From contig CAWAZS010000007.1 of the NCBI GenBank assembly GCA_963786625.1, positions 61,259-125,258 on the forward strand: a DNA stretch of 64,000 nucleotides, read 5' to 3'. The number at the start of each line of letters is the position of its first letter. The stretch's first letter is position 1. Below, piece after piece: positions 55,076 to 64,000 of this stretch. The position numbers and the translations under genes are program-made. Source of the DNA: CAIWHR01 sp963786625. GTDB lineage: Bacteria > Pseudomonadota > Gammaproteobacteria > Burkholderiales > Casimicrobiaceae. The notes beneath the pieces were generated by a model. It worked only from the letters and a program-made list of their open reading frames with translations. It was not told the DNA's origin and ran no database searches.

Positions 55076-56664
55076 TTGAACTCGCTCGACAGGCGGCTCG
55101 CCGCGCTCACCCCGGATGTGCTGCGCAATCTCCGGCGCGGGATCGAAAAGGAGAGCCTGCGCGTCGGCCCGACGGAACGCTGGCCGACACGCCGCATCCG
55201 GCCGGGCTGGGGCGGCGCTCACCCATCCGCACATCACCACCGATTTCAGCGAGGCGCAGCTCGAGCTCATCACCGGCGTGCACGCGAGCGTCGACGCCTG
55301 CCTCGACGAGCTGGTCCAGATCCACCAGGTCGTTTACCGGCAACTTGGCGATGACCTGCTCTGGTGCACGAGCATGCCGTGCAAGCTGCCCGACGAGGAT
55401 CAGATTCCGCTCGGGCGCTACGGCACCGCCAATATCGGCAGGCTTAAGACGGTCTACCGGCAGGGGCTGTCGTATCGCTACGGCAGGCGGATGCAGACGA
55501 TCTCCGGCATCCACTACAACTTTTCGCTGCCGGCGGCCGCCTGGCCGATCCTCAAGGAGACCGACAAGGACCGCAGCGCCGCGGAAGCCTATCAGGACAG
55601 CGGGTACTTCTCCCTGATCCGCAACTTCCGCCGGCATTCGTGGCTGCTGCTGTTCCTGCTCGGCTCGTCGCCCGCCGTGTGCGGTACGTTTCTGGCCGGG
55701 CGCACGCATCGGCTGAGCGCGTGGGAAACCGGGACGTACTACGCGCCGTACGGCACGTCGTTGCGCATGGGCGGGCTCGGCTACCAGAGCGATGCGCAGG
55801 CATCGCTGGCGGTGAGCTTCAACAGCCTCGCGAGCTACGCGGTATCGCTCAATCGCGCTCTGACCGAGCCGTATCCGCCATACGCGGCCATCGGCGTGCG
55901 CGACGGGGAGAACTACCGCCAGCTCGCGACGTCGCTGCTGCAGATCGAGAACGAGTTCTACGGCACGATCAGGCCGAAACCGCGCTTCCGCCCCGGCGAG
56001 CGGCCGCTGCACGCGCTCGGTGAGCGCGGCGTCGAATACGTCGAGGTGCGCTGCATCGACATCGATCCGTTCCGTCCGGTAGGCATCGCCGCCGACACGA
56101 TGCGATTTCTGGACATCTTCCTGCTGCATTGCCTGCTCCACGAGAGCCCTCCGGATACACCCGCAGGAGATCGCCGCGATGTCGCGCAACCAGCATCACG
56201 TCGCCGAGCGCGGCCGGGACCCCGATCTGCGATTGCATCGGGGCGAGGGGCCAATCGCGCCGGCCGAATGGGGCGAGCGCGTGCTCGACGAATGCGCGCC
56301 GATCGCGGCGGCCCTCGACGAGGCCTGGGGCGACGACGCACATGGCAGGGTCCTGGCTGCCGCTCGCAGCACGCTCGGCGATCCGGAATCGCTGTCGTCG
56401 ACCCGCGTCCTGCACGAAGTCGAGCATGGCCACGGCAAGTCCTTCCCGGGCTTTGCGCTGGCGCAGTCGCAGCTCCATCGACGCACGCTTCTGGAGCGGC
56501 CGCTGGCGGCGGACGTCGAGGCGCGATTTGCGCGGCTCGCCGAGGAATCGGCGGTCAAGCAACGCGAGATCGAAGCCACGGACAACGTTCCCTTCGAAGC
56601 CTATCGGCAGCAGTATCTGGCGCAGGATCTGATGAGCGGCGCGCACTTCCGCGCGACAGGCTAG
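55076..56664 (+). pseudogene. gshA: glutamate--cysteine ligase, broken by three frameshifts
   Basis: About 529 residues if repaired; full length for type 1 GshA. TTG start at 55076 with TAGGAGAT upstream. NSLDRRLAALTPDVLRNLRRGIEKESLRV is followed in other frames by PDGTLADTPHPAGLG and then THPHITTDFSEAQLELITGVH. Breaks lie near 55166 and 55212, each a missing C or G in a run. Long intact part: ANIGRLKTVYRQGLSYRYGRRMQTISGIHYNFSLP and ENEFYGTIRPKPR. A third break near 56160 precedes the end QEIAAMSRNQHHVAERGRDPDLRL to LAQDLMSGAHFRATG. It makes gamma-glutamylcysteine for glutathione. Probably intact in the organism. Confidence 0.9.
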
Positions 56665-56727
56665 AACGGTAGTCGGGGCGCGCGGATGCGCCGACGCGCG
56701 CCGTCGTCGCGACCGGTGGCTGCGCCT

Positions 56728-57933
56728 TCAGCGTTGCGCGAGAAATCGCGCCAGGCGGGCGACGCCTTCTGCCAGCCGCTCTCTCGCTGGCCGCGAGGCA
56801 CCAGCGCACGAAGCCCTCGCCCCTCGGGACCGAAGGCGATCCGGGCGCGAGGCCGAGCTTTGCGTCGCCGACGAGTCCTTGCAGAAGGCGAGGCTGTCGG
56901 TGACGCCCGCGATCCGGAAGAACACGTACATCGCGCCCGGCGGCGGCACCGCGTCGATGCCCGGCAAGGCATTGAGGGCGTCGACAGAGGAAGTCGGCGC
57001 CCCTTGCGATAGCGCGCGAGCGTGCGCGCGACGGTCGCCTCGCCCTGCGCGATGGCGGCGAGTCCGGCGCGCTGCACGAACCCCGGGCAGCACGACGTGT
57101 TGTATTCGATCAGCTTGCCGAGATCGGGCATCAGTGCCGCCGGGGCCACGATCCACCCGAGCCGCCAGCCGGTCATCAGCCAGGCCTTGGAAAAGCTGTT
57201 GGTGCTGACCAGGCGGTCGTCGCGCTGCGCCAGGTCGAGAAAGGACGGCGCGCGCGTGCGGGTCGCCGGCCTCGCCGTAGTAGAGCCGCTCGTACACGTC
57301 GTCGGCGACGATCCAGATGCCGTGGCGGCGGCAATGCTCGAGGATCGTCGCCTGACCCTGTGCGATCGAGCGTCCAGCCGGTCGGATTGTTCGGCGAATT
57401 GATCATGACCGCGCGCGTGCCCGGCGTCAGGGCGGCGATGAGCTTCGACACGTCCAGTTGCGAGCCGCCCGCGCCGAACTCGAGCGCGACACGGACGACG
57501 TCCGCGCCGAGAATTCTGGGGATCTCGGTGAGGTTCGGCCATAGCGGCGTCACGCACACCACGCGGTCGCCCGGGTCGACCAGCGCCTCGACGGTGAGAA
57601 CATCAACGCCGACATCCCCGAGGCGGTCCACCGCGACATTGCGGGCCGCGACGCGCTGGGCACCGGGGCGCTGCAGCCGCGAGACGTAATCGGCGATCGC
57701 CTCGCGGAGCTCGGGAATGCCGAAGTTCTGCGTGTAGAACGTGTCCCCGGCGGCAAGCGCGGCGATCGCCGCCTCGCGGATGTGCGCAGTTGTTCGTCGG
57801 GCTCGCCGAACCAGAAGGCCAGGATATCGGGGTCGCCCATCCCCGCGTTGGCGACCTCGCGAATCTGCGAGGCCACGAGCGAGCGCACGACGCTGCGCGC
57901 GGAAGGATCCAGCGGGTTGTCGAGGCGGGGCAT
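56728..57933 (-). pseudogene. PLP-dependent class I/II aminotransferase, heavily frameshifted
   Basis: Pieces in all three frames line up in order over 1.2 kb, matching a protein of about 400 residues. From 57933: DNPLDPSARSVVRSLVASQIREVANAGMGDPDILAFWFGEPDE, AGDTFYTQNFGIPELREAIADYVSRLQ, VCVTPLWPNLTEIPRILGADVVRV, AVMINSPNNPTGW (Asn that stacks on PLP), IWIVADDVYERLYY, then STNSFSKAWLMTGWRLGW with the PLP Lys. The C-terminus continues as SVDALNALPGIDAVPPPGAMYVFFRIAG and ends in RERLAEGVARLARFLAQR. At least five breaks exist (about 57785, 57355, 57255, 56995, 56865 and near 56800). Aspartate/tyrosine-type substrate likely. Confidence 0.8.
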
Positions 57934-58222
57934 GGCTGAGCCGATCTGGCGTGGCTGGCGGGCGCGATGCTGCGGAAGCCGGTCGAATCGCGATGCGGCT
58001 GGGGGAGCGATTAGAATGCAGACCCCAAGGCCCGGACCCCACGGCGGATCGGCGCTGCGGACGACTGGTACGATGATAACCAATATCGCGCTTGGGAGCG
58101 CGCCGATCCTTTGCGGTTCGCGGGTACAGGGTCCCGTGGTCCCGGTATCGCGGGCCGATCCGCGCTTCGGGACAGGCGAGGGTCGGGGCGCCCACGCCCG
58201 GAGTTCCTCCAACCGGATCTGA

Positions 58223-59401
58223 ATGCGTCCTCTCGATGGAATGGTGGTCGTCACGCTCGAGCACGCGATTGCCGCGCCGCTCTGCACGCGCCAGCTCGCC
58301 GATCTCGGGGCGCGGGTGATCAAGATCGAGCGTCCCGGAAGCGGCGATTTCGCGCGCGCGTACGACGCGCGCGTGCGTGGCCAGTCCTCGCATTTCGTGT
58401 GGACCAATCGGTCGAAGGAAAGCCTGACGCTCGACGTCAAGCATGCAACGGCGGCGTCCATCCTGGCGAAGCTGCTGCAGCGCGCGGATGTCGCGTTGCA
58501 GAACCTCGCGCCGGGCGCGGCGCAGCGGCTCAGCGGCTACGAGGCGCTGTCCCGCCGAAAATCCGCGGCTCGTCGTGTGCGACATTTCCGGCTACGGCGC
58601 CGACGGACCCTACCGTGACAAGAAGGCCTCGACCTGCTGATCCAGGCCGAGTCGGGATTTCTTTCCATCACCGGCACGGGCGATGAGCCGGCCAAGGCGG
58701 GCTGCTCGATCGCCGACATCGCCGCCGGCATGTACGCGTTCAGCAACATCCTTGCCGCGCTTCTGCTGCGGGACAGGACCGGGCGCGGCTGCCGGATCGA
58801 CGTATCGATGCTGGAGAGCATGGTCGAGTGGATGTCGTATCCGCTCTACTACGCGTTCGACGGGGCGCCGCCTCCGGAGCGCACCGGCGCCGAGCACGCG
58901 ACGATCTATCCGTACGGCCCGTTTCCCACCGGCGACGGCAAGGTCGTGATGCTGGGCATTCAGAACGACCGCGAATGGGCGACGTTCTGCGAACGCGTGC
59001 TGGAGCAACCCGGGCTCGCGCGCGAAGCGAGGTTTGCCTCGAACACGGCGCGCTCCGCCCACCGCGACGAGCTGCGCGCGATCGTCGCCGAAGCGTTCGC
59101 GCCGCTGACGTCCGGCCAGGTCGTCGAGCGCCTCGAGGCGGCGCGGATTGCGAATGCGCGGGTGAACGACATGCACGAGGTCTGGGCCCACCCGCAGCTG
59201 GCGGCGCGACGGAGATGGGTCGACGTGGGCAGCGCAGCCGGTGGCATCCCGGCGCTCCTGCCGCCGGGCCTGCCCGAGAATGCTTTCGAGCCGCGGATGG
59301 ACCCGGTGCCGTCGCTTGGCGAGCACACGGAGGCCATCCTGACCGAACTGGGCTACGGTCGCGCCGAAATCGAGGCGCTGCGCGCCGCCCGCGCGATCTG
59401 A
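58223..59401 (+). CDS. CaiB/BaiF family CoA-transferase, frameshifted
   Basis: About 392 residues. MRPLDGMVVVTLEHAIAAPLCTRQLADLGARVIKIERPGSGDFAR is the standard family III start. NPRLVVCDISGYGADGPYRD and DLLIQAESGFLSITG (catalytic Asp region) follow, then AAGMYAFSNILAALLLRDRTGRGCRIDVSMLESM, GPFPTGDGKVVMLGIQNDREWATFCERVL and the end SLGEHTEAILTELGY. Two one-base breaks lie near 58552 and 58630. Moves CoA between carboxylic acids; substrate unknown. The gap 57934-58222 upstream is divergent and holds no supported gene. Confidence 0.88.
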
Positions 59402-59432
59402 ATTCGCGCTCGTTGAAAAGGCCAGGAAACCG

Positions 59433-60688
59433 ATGAGCAAGCTGGGCCGGGTGCGTTCGGGGAGCGCGAGGTCGAGTCGACGTATGCGTGGGTGCGGCTG
59501 GTCGTGTCGTTGCTGCTGTCGACGATCGGCGGCGTCGGCATGTGGTCGGTCGTCGTCGCGCTGCCGGCGGTTCAGGCGGAGTTCGGCGTCGCGCGTGGCG
59601 ATGCATCGCTGCCTTATACGTTGACGATGATCGGCTTCGGGCTCAGCGGAATCGCGGTGGGCCGGCTGTCGGATCGGTTCGGCATCACGGTGCCGGTGAT
59701 GGTCGGGATCGTTGCGATGGCGCTTGGCTATGCGGCGGCCGCCTCGGCGACGACGCTTTGGCAGTACGCGCTCGCGCAGGGACTGCTGATCGGCACCGGC
59801 AGCGCTTCGACCTTCGGACCGCTCCTGGCCGATATCTCGATGTGGTTCCACCGCCGCCGCGGCACCGCGGTGGGCGTCTGCGAGCGGCAATTACTTCGCC
59901 GGCGCGCTGTGGTCGCCGGTCGTCCAGCACTTCGTCGCAGCGGAAGGATGGCGGATGACGCACTACGGCATTGCGGTGTTCTGCGCGGTGACGATGTTGC
60001 CGCTCGCCCTGTTGTTGCGGCGACCGGCGCCCGCGCACGGGACGGAGCCGCCGGGCTGCGGCAACGGCGAGCGTGGCCGCCCGCGGACTCGGACTTTCGC
60101 CCGCCACGCTGCAGGCCCTGCTCGTCGTCGCCGGGCTGGCTGCTGCGTCGCGATGTCGATGCCCAGGTGCATCTCGTCGCGTACTGCGGCGATCTCGGCT
60201 ACGGGGCGGCGCGCGGCGCGCAGATGCTGTCGCTGATGCTCGCCTGCGGCATCGTCAGCCGGCTCGGGTTCGGCCTCATTTCGGATCGCATCGGCGGGCT
60301 GCGCACGCTGCTGGTCGGGTCGGGCTTGCAGGGCGTCGCGCTGCTGCTCTTCCTGCCGTTCGACGGGCTCGTCTCGCTGTACGTGATCTCGGCGCTGTTC
60401 GGTCTCTTCCAGGGCGGCATCGTGCCGTCCTACGCGATGATCGTCCGCGAGCATTTCTCGCCGACGGAGGCCGGCGCACGAGTAGGTTCCGTGCTGATGG
60501 CGACGCTGTTCGGCATGGCGCTCGGCGGTTGGATGTCCGGCGTGGTCTTCGATCTGACCGGATCGTACAAGGCCGCCTTCGTCAACGGCCTGCTGTGGAA
60601 TCTGCTCAATGTCTCGATCGCCGCGTGGCTGCTGCGGCGGGAGGTCGGGCGTGCCGGCGCGCGTGCGGCCGCACGTTCCTCGCTCTAG
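59433..60688 (+). pseudogene. major facilitator superfamily transporter, frameshifted
   Basis: About 418 residues if joined. MSKLGRVRSGEREV is followed by membrane helices: LVVSLLLSTIGGVGMWSVVVALPAVQAEFG, GFGLSGIAVGRLSDRFG (the loop 2-3 motif), MALGYAAAASATTLWQYALAQGLLIG, NYFAGALWSPVVQHFVAAEGWR, LVVAGLACCVAMSMPQVHLVAYCGDLGYG, GLISDRIGGLRTLLVG and LFGLFQGGIVPSYAMIVREHFSPTEAGARVGSVLMATLFGMALGGWMSG. Breaks lie near 59460, 59882 and two or more between 60050 and 60170. The oxalate/formate-type signature suggests a monocarboxylate carrier, which fits the adjacent CoA-transferase. Confidence 0.82.
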
Positions 60689-60702
60689 CGGCGACGGCGA
60701 GC

Positions 60703-61329
60703 ATGGCGCTGCGGACGACGATACTCGCCAACTTCTCGCTCTTCCAGGTCGGGTGGTTCGCGTGCGTGCTCGGCGGAGCGCACGATTGGCCGTGGGTCGG
60801 CACGGGCGTCGCGCTGGCCATCGTCACGTGGCATGTCGCACGCGCTGCACGGCCGCGCGAGGCACTAGTCTCGTTCTTGCGTGCGCCGCGATCGGGGCGG
60901 TATTCGACAGTGCGCTGGTTGCGGTGGGCTGGGTCACCCACGTCGGGGACATTGGTTCGCGGCACTGCGCCGCATTGGCTCGTCGCGATGTGGCTAGTCT
61001 TCGCGACGACGCTCAACGTGAGCCTGCGCTGGCTGCGGGGTCTTCCGCTGGCGGCGCTGGGCCTCGGCGCGGTCGGGGGGCCGCTCGCGTATTGGGGGGG
61101 CGAGCGTCTCGGCGCGATGACGTTCGTCGTGCCCGTCGCCGCCACGGCAGCCATTGCGGTCGGCTGGGTCGTGCTGACGCCGGTGCTCGTGCGGCTCGCA
61201 CGGCGGTTCGACGGGTACGCGCCGGCCGCACCCGCGAGCCGGGCGCCGCGCGATGCCGTAAACTCGCCGCGATGCATCCGCTGCTCAACGAGCGCATCGC
61301 GCGCTTCGATTCCCCGTTCCGCCGGCTAG
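60703..61329 (+). CDS. DUF2878 family membrane protein, with two compensating frameshifts
   Basis: About 205 residues, ATG at 60703, 15 bp after the MFS stop. TTILANFSLFQVGWFACVLGGAHDWPWVG, then SLVLACAAIGAVFDSALVAVGWVTHVG in another frame, then PHWLVAMWLVFATTLNVSLRWLRGLPLAALGLGAVGGPLAYWGGERLGAM in the first frame again: the DUF2878 pattern of five to six helices. The out-of-frame stretch spans about 60865-60950. The stop at 61329 overlaps the next start by 58 bp, so the true end may be a TAA at 61259 one frame away. Function unknown. Confidence 0.75.
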   Translation: MALRTTILANFSLFQVGWFACVLGGAHDWPWVGTGVALAIVTWHVARAARPREALVSFLRAPRSGRYSTVRWLRWAGSPTSGTLVRGTAPHWLVAMWLVFATTLNVSLRWLRGLPLAALGLGAVGGPLAYWGGERLGAMTFVVPVAATAAIAVGWVVLTPVLVRLARRFDGYAPAAPASRAPRDAVNSPRCIRCSTSASRASIPRSAG

Positions 61330-62500
61330 ACGATCTGCTCGCGGGCATCGTGCCGAATCCGCAGCTCCCGCCGATCGTCATGTCGGTCGGCGAGCCGCAG
61401 GACGTGCCGCCGCCGATGCTGGCCGAAGCGGTCGCCGCGCACGCCCACGAGTGGAACCGCTATCCGCCGTCGCTCGGCACGCCCGAGTTCCGGCGCTCGG
61501 CGCTCGGCTATCTGGAGCGCCGCTATCCGGGGACGCGCGGCCGGATCGACCCTGACGCGCAGCTCTCCCCGGTCACGAGCTCGCGCGAAGGCCTGTACCT
61601 CGCTGCGTCGATTGCCACCAGCCCGTCGCGTCCGGCGCCGCTTGCGGTCATGCAGAACCCGTTCTACCAGACCTACCGGGCCGCTGCGCTCATGGCGGGC
61701 GCGGAACCCCATTACCTGCGCCACAGCAGATTCCGGAGTTCGCCGTCGACCTGCGGCAGCTCGACGAGGGCACGCTCGCGCGCACGTCCATTCTGTACCT
61801 GTGCTCGCCGTCGAACCCCGACGGACGCGTGCTGCCGCGTGCCGAGATGCAGCGTGCGATCGAGATGGCGCGCCGGCACAACTTCCTCGTGGTCTTCGAC
61901 GAGTGCTACGCCGAGCTCTACGACGACGACCCTCCGCCGGGCGCGCTGGACGTCCTCTCCGGCCTGGATGCCTCCCCGGATTGGCTGGATAACACGCTGA
62001 TCCTGCACTCCCTGTCCAAGCGCTCGAGCGCCGCGGGAATGCGCTCCGGGTTCGCCGTCGGCGCGCCCGACGTCATTGCCGCGCTCAATCGCGTGCGGCT
62101 GAACGGCACCGGCTGCACGCCGCTGCCGCTCCTCGCCGCGGCGACGGCCCTGTGGTCGGAGGACTCGCACGTCGCCGCAATGCGCGGGCGTCTGTCGCGG
62201 CGCAAGGACGAGGCCGATGCGCTGCTCGGCGGCTACGCCGGCTACTACCGCCCGGCGTGCGGCTTCTTCCTCTGGCTCCGGGTCGACGACGGGATCGCGC
62301 TGACGCGGCGGCTCTGGCGCGACCACGCGCTGAAGGTGCTTCCGGGCGCCTATCTGACACAGCCCGCGCCGGACGGCACCAACGACGGCCTGGCATTCAT
62401 CCGCGTCGCGCTGGTCCACGACCCCGAGACGACCCGCCTCGGCCTGTCCCGGCTCGCCGAGGGACTCGGAGTCGCTTCGGCCGCGGCCCCGCCGGCGTAG
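61272..62500 (+). CDS. PLP-dependent aminotransferase, DapC-like, frameshifted
   Basis: About 409 residues from ATG at 61272 (HPLLNERIARFDSPFRRLDDLLAGI). IVMSVGEPQDVPPPMLAEAVAAH and NRYPPSLGTPEFRRSALGYLERRY are typical of the N-succinyldiaminopimelate/LL-diaminopimelate aminotransferase group. Later: ILYLCSPSNPDGRVLP (Asn-Pro-x-Gly), NFLVVFDECYAELY and the PLP Lys in TLILHSLSKRSSAAGMRSGFAVG. A one-base break lies near 61722. It could act in lysine synthesis as DapC, but nothing nearby confirms this. Confidence 0.82.
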
Positions 62501-62638
62501 CCGCGCGCCCTGGGATCGCCCGCCAGGATTTTGCTGGAGGGCACCTCTTGCCGCCCCTCGCCAACCGGCGGAGACGGGCTTAAACTCGCGCCGCAGGTGC
62601 TTTCAGGCCCGCAGTCAATCCAAAACCGAGAGGACACG

Positions 62639-63661
62639 ATGATGAAGAAACTGGCGGTCGCGGCAGCGGTTCTGGCCGCAGTTGCAGGTACGGCTCAAGC
62701 CGGCAAGACACTCGATGCGATCAAGCAGCGCGACGCGCTCGTCTGCGGCGTCAATACGAGCCTGCCCGGATTCTCGTCGGCGGACAGCCAGGGCAACTGG
62801 TCCGGGCTCGACGTCGATGTCTGCAGGGCGATCGCGGCGTCGATTCTCGGCGACGCCAAGAAGGTCAAGCTGGTGCCGCTGAATGCGTCGCAGCGCTTCA
62901 CCGCGCTGCAGTCGGGAGAAGTCGATCTCCTGTCGCGCAACACGACGTGGACGCTGACGCGCGACGCGTCGCTGGGCCTCGAATTCACCGGCGTCACGTA
63001 CTACGACGGGCAGGGCTTCATGAGTGTGGCGCGAAGAAGTCGAAGGTCACGAGCGCCAAGCAATTGAAGGGCGCCACCGTCTGCGTGCAGTCGGGCACGA
63101 CGACCGAGAAGAACCCTGTCCGACTACTCGAAGGCCAACAACCTGGGAATGAAGCCGGTCGTCTTCGAGACGCTCGAGGCCACCAACAAGGCGTACTTCT
63201 CGGGCCGCTGCCAGGCCTACACGACCGACGCTTCGGGTCTCGCCTCGATACGCAACAAGGAGGCATCCAATCCGGAGGACCATCTGATCCTGCCCGAGCT
63301 CATTTCCAAGGAACCACTGGGACCTGCCGTGCGGCGCGGCGACGACGAGTTCTTCACGATCACCAAATGGGTCGTCTTCGCGCTGCTCGAAGCCGAGGAG
63401 TACGGGATCACCCAGGCCAACGTCGACCAGATGAAGTCCTCCACCGATCCGGTGGTGCAGCGCATCCTCGGCACCTCGGAAGACACCGGCAAGCTGCTCG
63501 GACTCGACAAGGACTGGGCCTACCGCCCCCTCAAGATGGTGGGCAATTACGGCGACATCTTCGAGCGCAATGTCGGCCCGAAGTCCGCGCTGAAGCTGCC
63601 CCGTGGCGTCAACAACCTCTGGAACAAGGGCGGGCTGATGTACGCCCCGCCGATCCGCTGA
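62639..63661 (+). CDS. aapJ: general L-amino acid ABC transporter substrate-binding protein, frameshifted
   Basis: About 340 residues; ATG at 62639 with GAGAGGA upstream. Signal peptide KKLAVAAAVLAAVAGTAQA, then TLDAIKQRDALVCGVNTSLPGFSSADSQGNWSGLDVDVCRAIAA, VPLNASQRFTALQSGEVDLLSRNTTWTLTRD, SGRCQAYTTDASGLASIR and the end LPRGVNNLWNKGGLMYAPPIR, all typical of AapJ/BztA. Breaks near 63030 and 63113 interrupt the middle (AKKSKVTSAKQLKGATVCVQSGTTTEKN lies between them). Periplasmic receptor for the permeases that begin downstream at 63799. Confidence 0.92.
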
Positions 63662-63737
63662 ACGACCGGTAGCGCCGGGGACGCGGGTCCGTTTCCGCGC
63701 TCCCGGCGAGCCCTGCGCAGGTTGCTTCCCTTCGTGG

Positions 63738-63760
63738 CGAGCCCGTCGCGCCGCGACGGG
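63738..63760. repeat. hairpin between aapJ and aapQ
   Basis: CCCGTCGC and GCGACGGG form a perfect 8-bp stem around a 3-nt loop in the spacer between binding-protein and permease genes; end positions are approximate. No T-run follows. Such hairpins often stabilise binding-protein mRNA, giving more receptor than permease. Confidence 0.5.
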
Positions 63761-63798
63761 AAGCGCTGTGAATCAGGCACCTGACGAACCTCGAGCCC

Positions 63799-64000
63799 AT
63801 GGCCGCACCGTCGAAGCACTTCCGCTGGTCCTGGCGCAGCGCGTCGTTCCGCAGCCTGATCTACCAGATCGTCGCGGTGCTGCTGGTCGCGGCCGTCGGC
63901 TGGTACCTCGTCCACAACACCCTGCAGAACATGCGGGTGCGGGGCATCCAGAGCGGCTTCGACTTCCTGACGCAGCCGGCGGGCTTCGGGATCAGCGAGA
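63799..64000 (+). CDS. aapQ: amino acid ABC transporter permease, N-terminal fragment
   Basis: 67 codons before the window ends. RSLIYQIVAVLLVAAVGWYLVHNTLQNMRVRGIQSGFDFLTQPAGFGISE matches the start of AapQ/BztB, the first permease of the general L-amino acid ABC system. Starts with ATG at 63799, 137 bp after aapJ. Confidence 0.93.
   Translation, partial: MAAPSKHFRWSWRSASFRSLIYQIVAVLLVAAVGWYLVHNTLQNMRVRGIQSGFDFLTQPAGFGISE

Noticed and set aside
62537..62552. Possible sigma-54 promoter (GGGCAC...TTGCC) upstream of aapJ
   Set aside because: The GG-to-GC distance is two bases too short and the first motif is poor.

Overview
The window is high-GC bacterial chromosome and reads as a betaproteobacterium. 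The gene orders ftsK-lolA / rarA-serS, ffs-dnaX-ybaB-recR, yceD-rpmF-plsX-fabH-fabD-fabG-acpP-fabF and lysC-tRNA-Ser are typical of Burkholderiales and relatives. No plasmid, phage, IS element or CRISPR signature was seen.

Layout. 1-7.4 kb: end of ftsK, lolA, a block of opposite-strand genes (glycerophosphodiester phosphodiesterase, 2-hydroxyacid dehydrogenase, HpcH/HpaI aldolase, DUF1499 protein), then rarA and serS. 7.4-12.1 kb: minus-strand secreted beta-propeller, secreted creatininase-like protein, TerC membrane protein and lytic transglycosylase MltF. 12.2-15.3 kb: 4.5S RNA, dnaX, ybaB, recR. 15.5-19.5 kb: a TRAP transporter (binding protein, terminator, small and large permeases). 19.7-21.5 kb: CBS protein, then maf and an RsmI-like methylase on the minus strand. 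21.5-28.1 kb: the fatty-acid synthesis cluster. 28.2-29.6 kb: lysC and tRNA-Ser. 29.6-36.6 kb: an accessory stretch with a methyltransferase, secreted beta-helix protein, radical SAM enzyme, ABC membrane domain without ATPase, small membrane proteins and a cardiolipin synthase-like protein, ending at tRNA-Arg. 37-43 kb: a cyclase/NTPase/TPR regulator, a secreted hypothetical, a cytochrome c-prime-like protein, a MOT1-type transporter and a conserved hypothetical. 43.5-48.5 kb: the prkA-yeaH-spoVR stress module with a candidate sigma-54 promoter. 48.7-54.5 kb: wax ester synthase/DGAT, two alpha/beta hydrolases and malic enzyme maeB. 54.5-64 kb: DUF3301 protein, gshA, a PLP aminotransferase, CaiB/BaiF CoA-transferase, MFS transporter, DUF2878 protein, a second aminotransferase, and the start of an amino-acid ABC transporter (aapJ, aapQ).

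Sequence quality matters. At least 15 otherwise well-conserved genes are broken by one-base shifts, including essential dnaX. Several shifts are one extra or missing base in a short G/C run. From 54.8 to 63.2 kb nearly every gene is broken, while 19.5-30.3 kb has no break. The simplest reading is uncorrected indels in a metagenome or long-read assembly rather than mass gene decay. Broken genes are listed as whole spans with approximate break points.

The best candidates for something new are the regulatory region ahead of prkA (sigma-54-type promoter plus a distant perfect dyad) and the radical SAM / ABC-membrane-domain island after tRNA-Ser.
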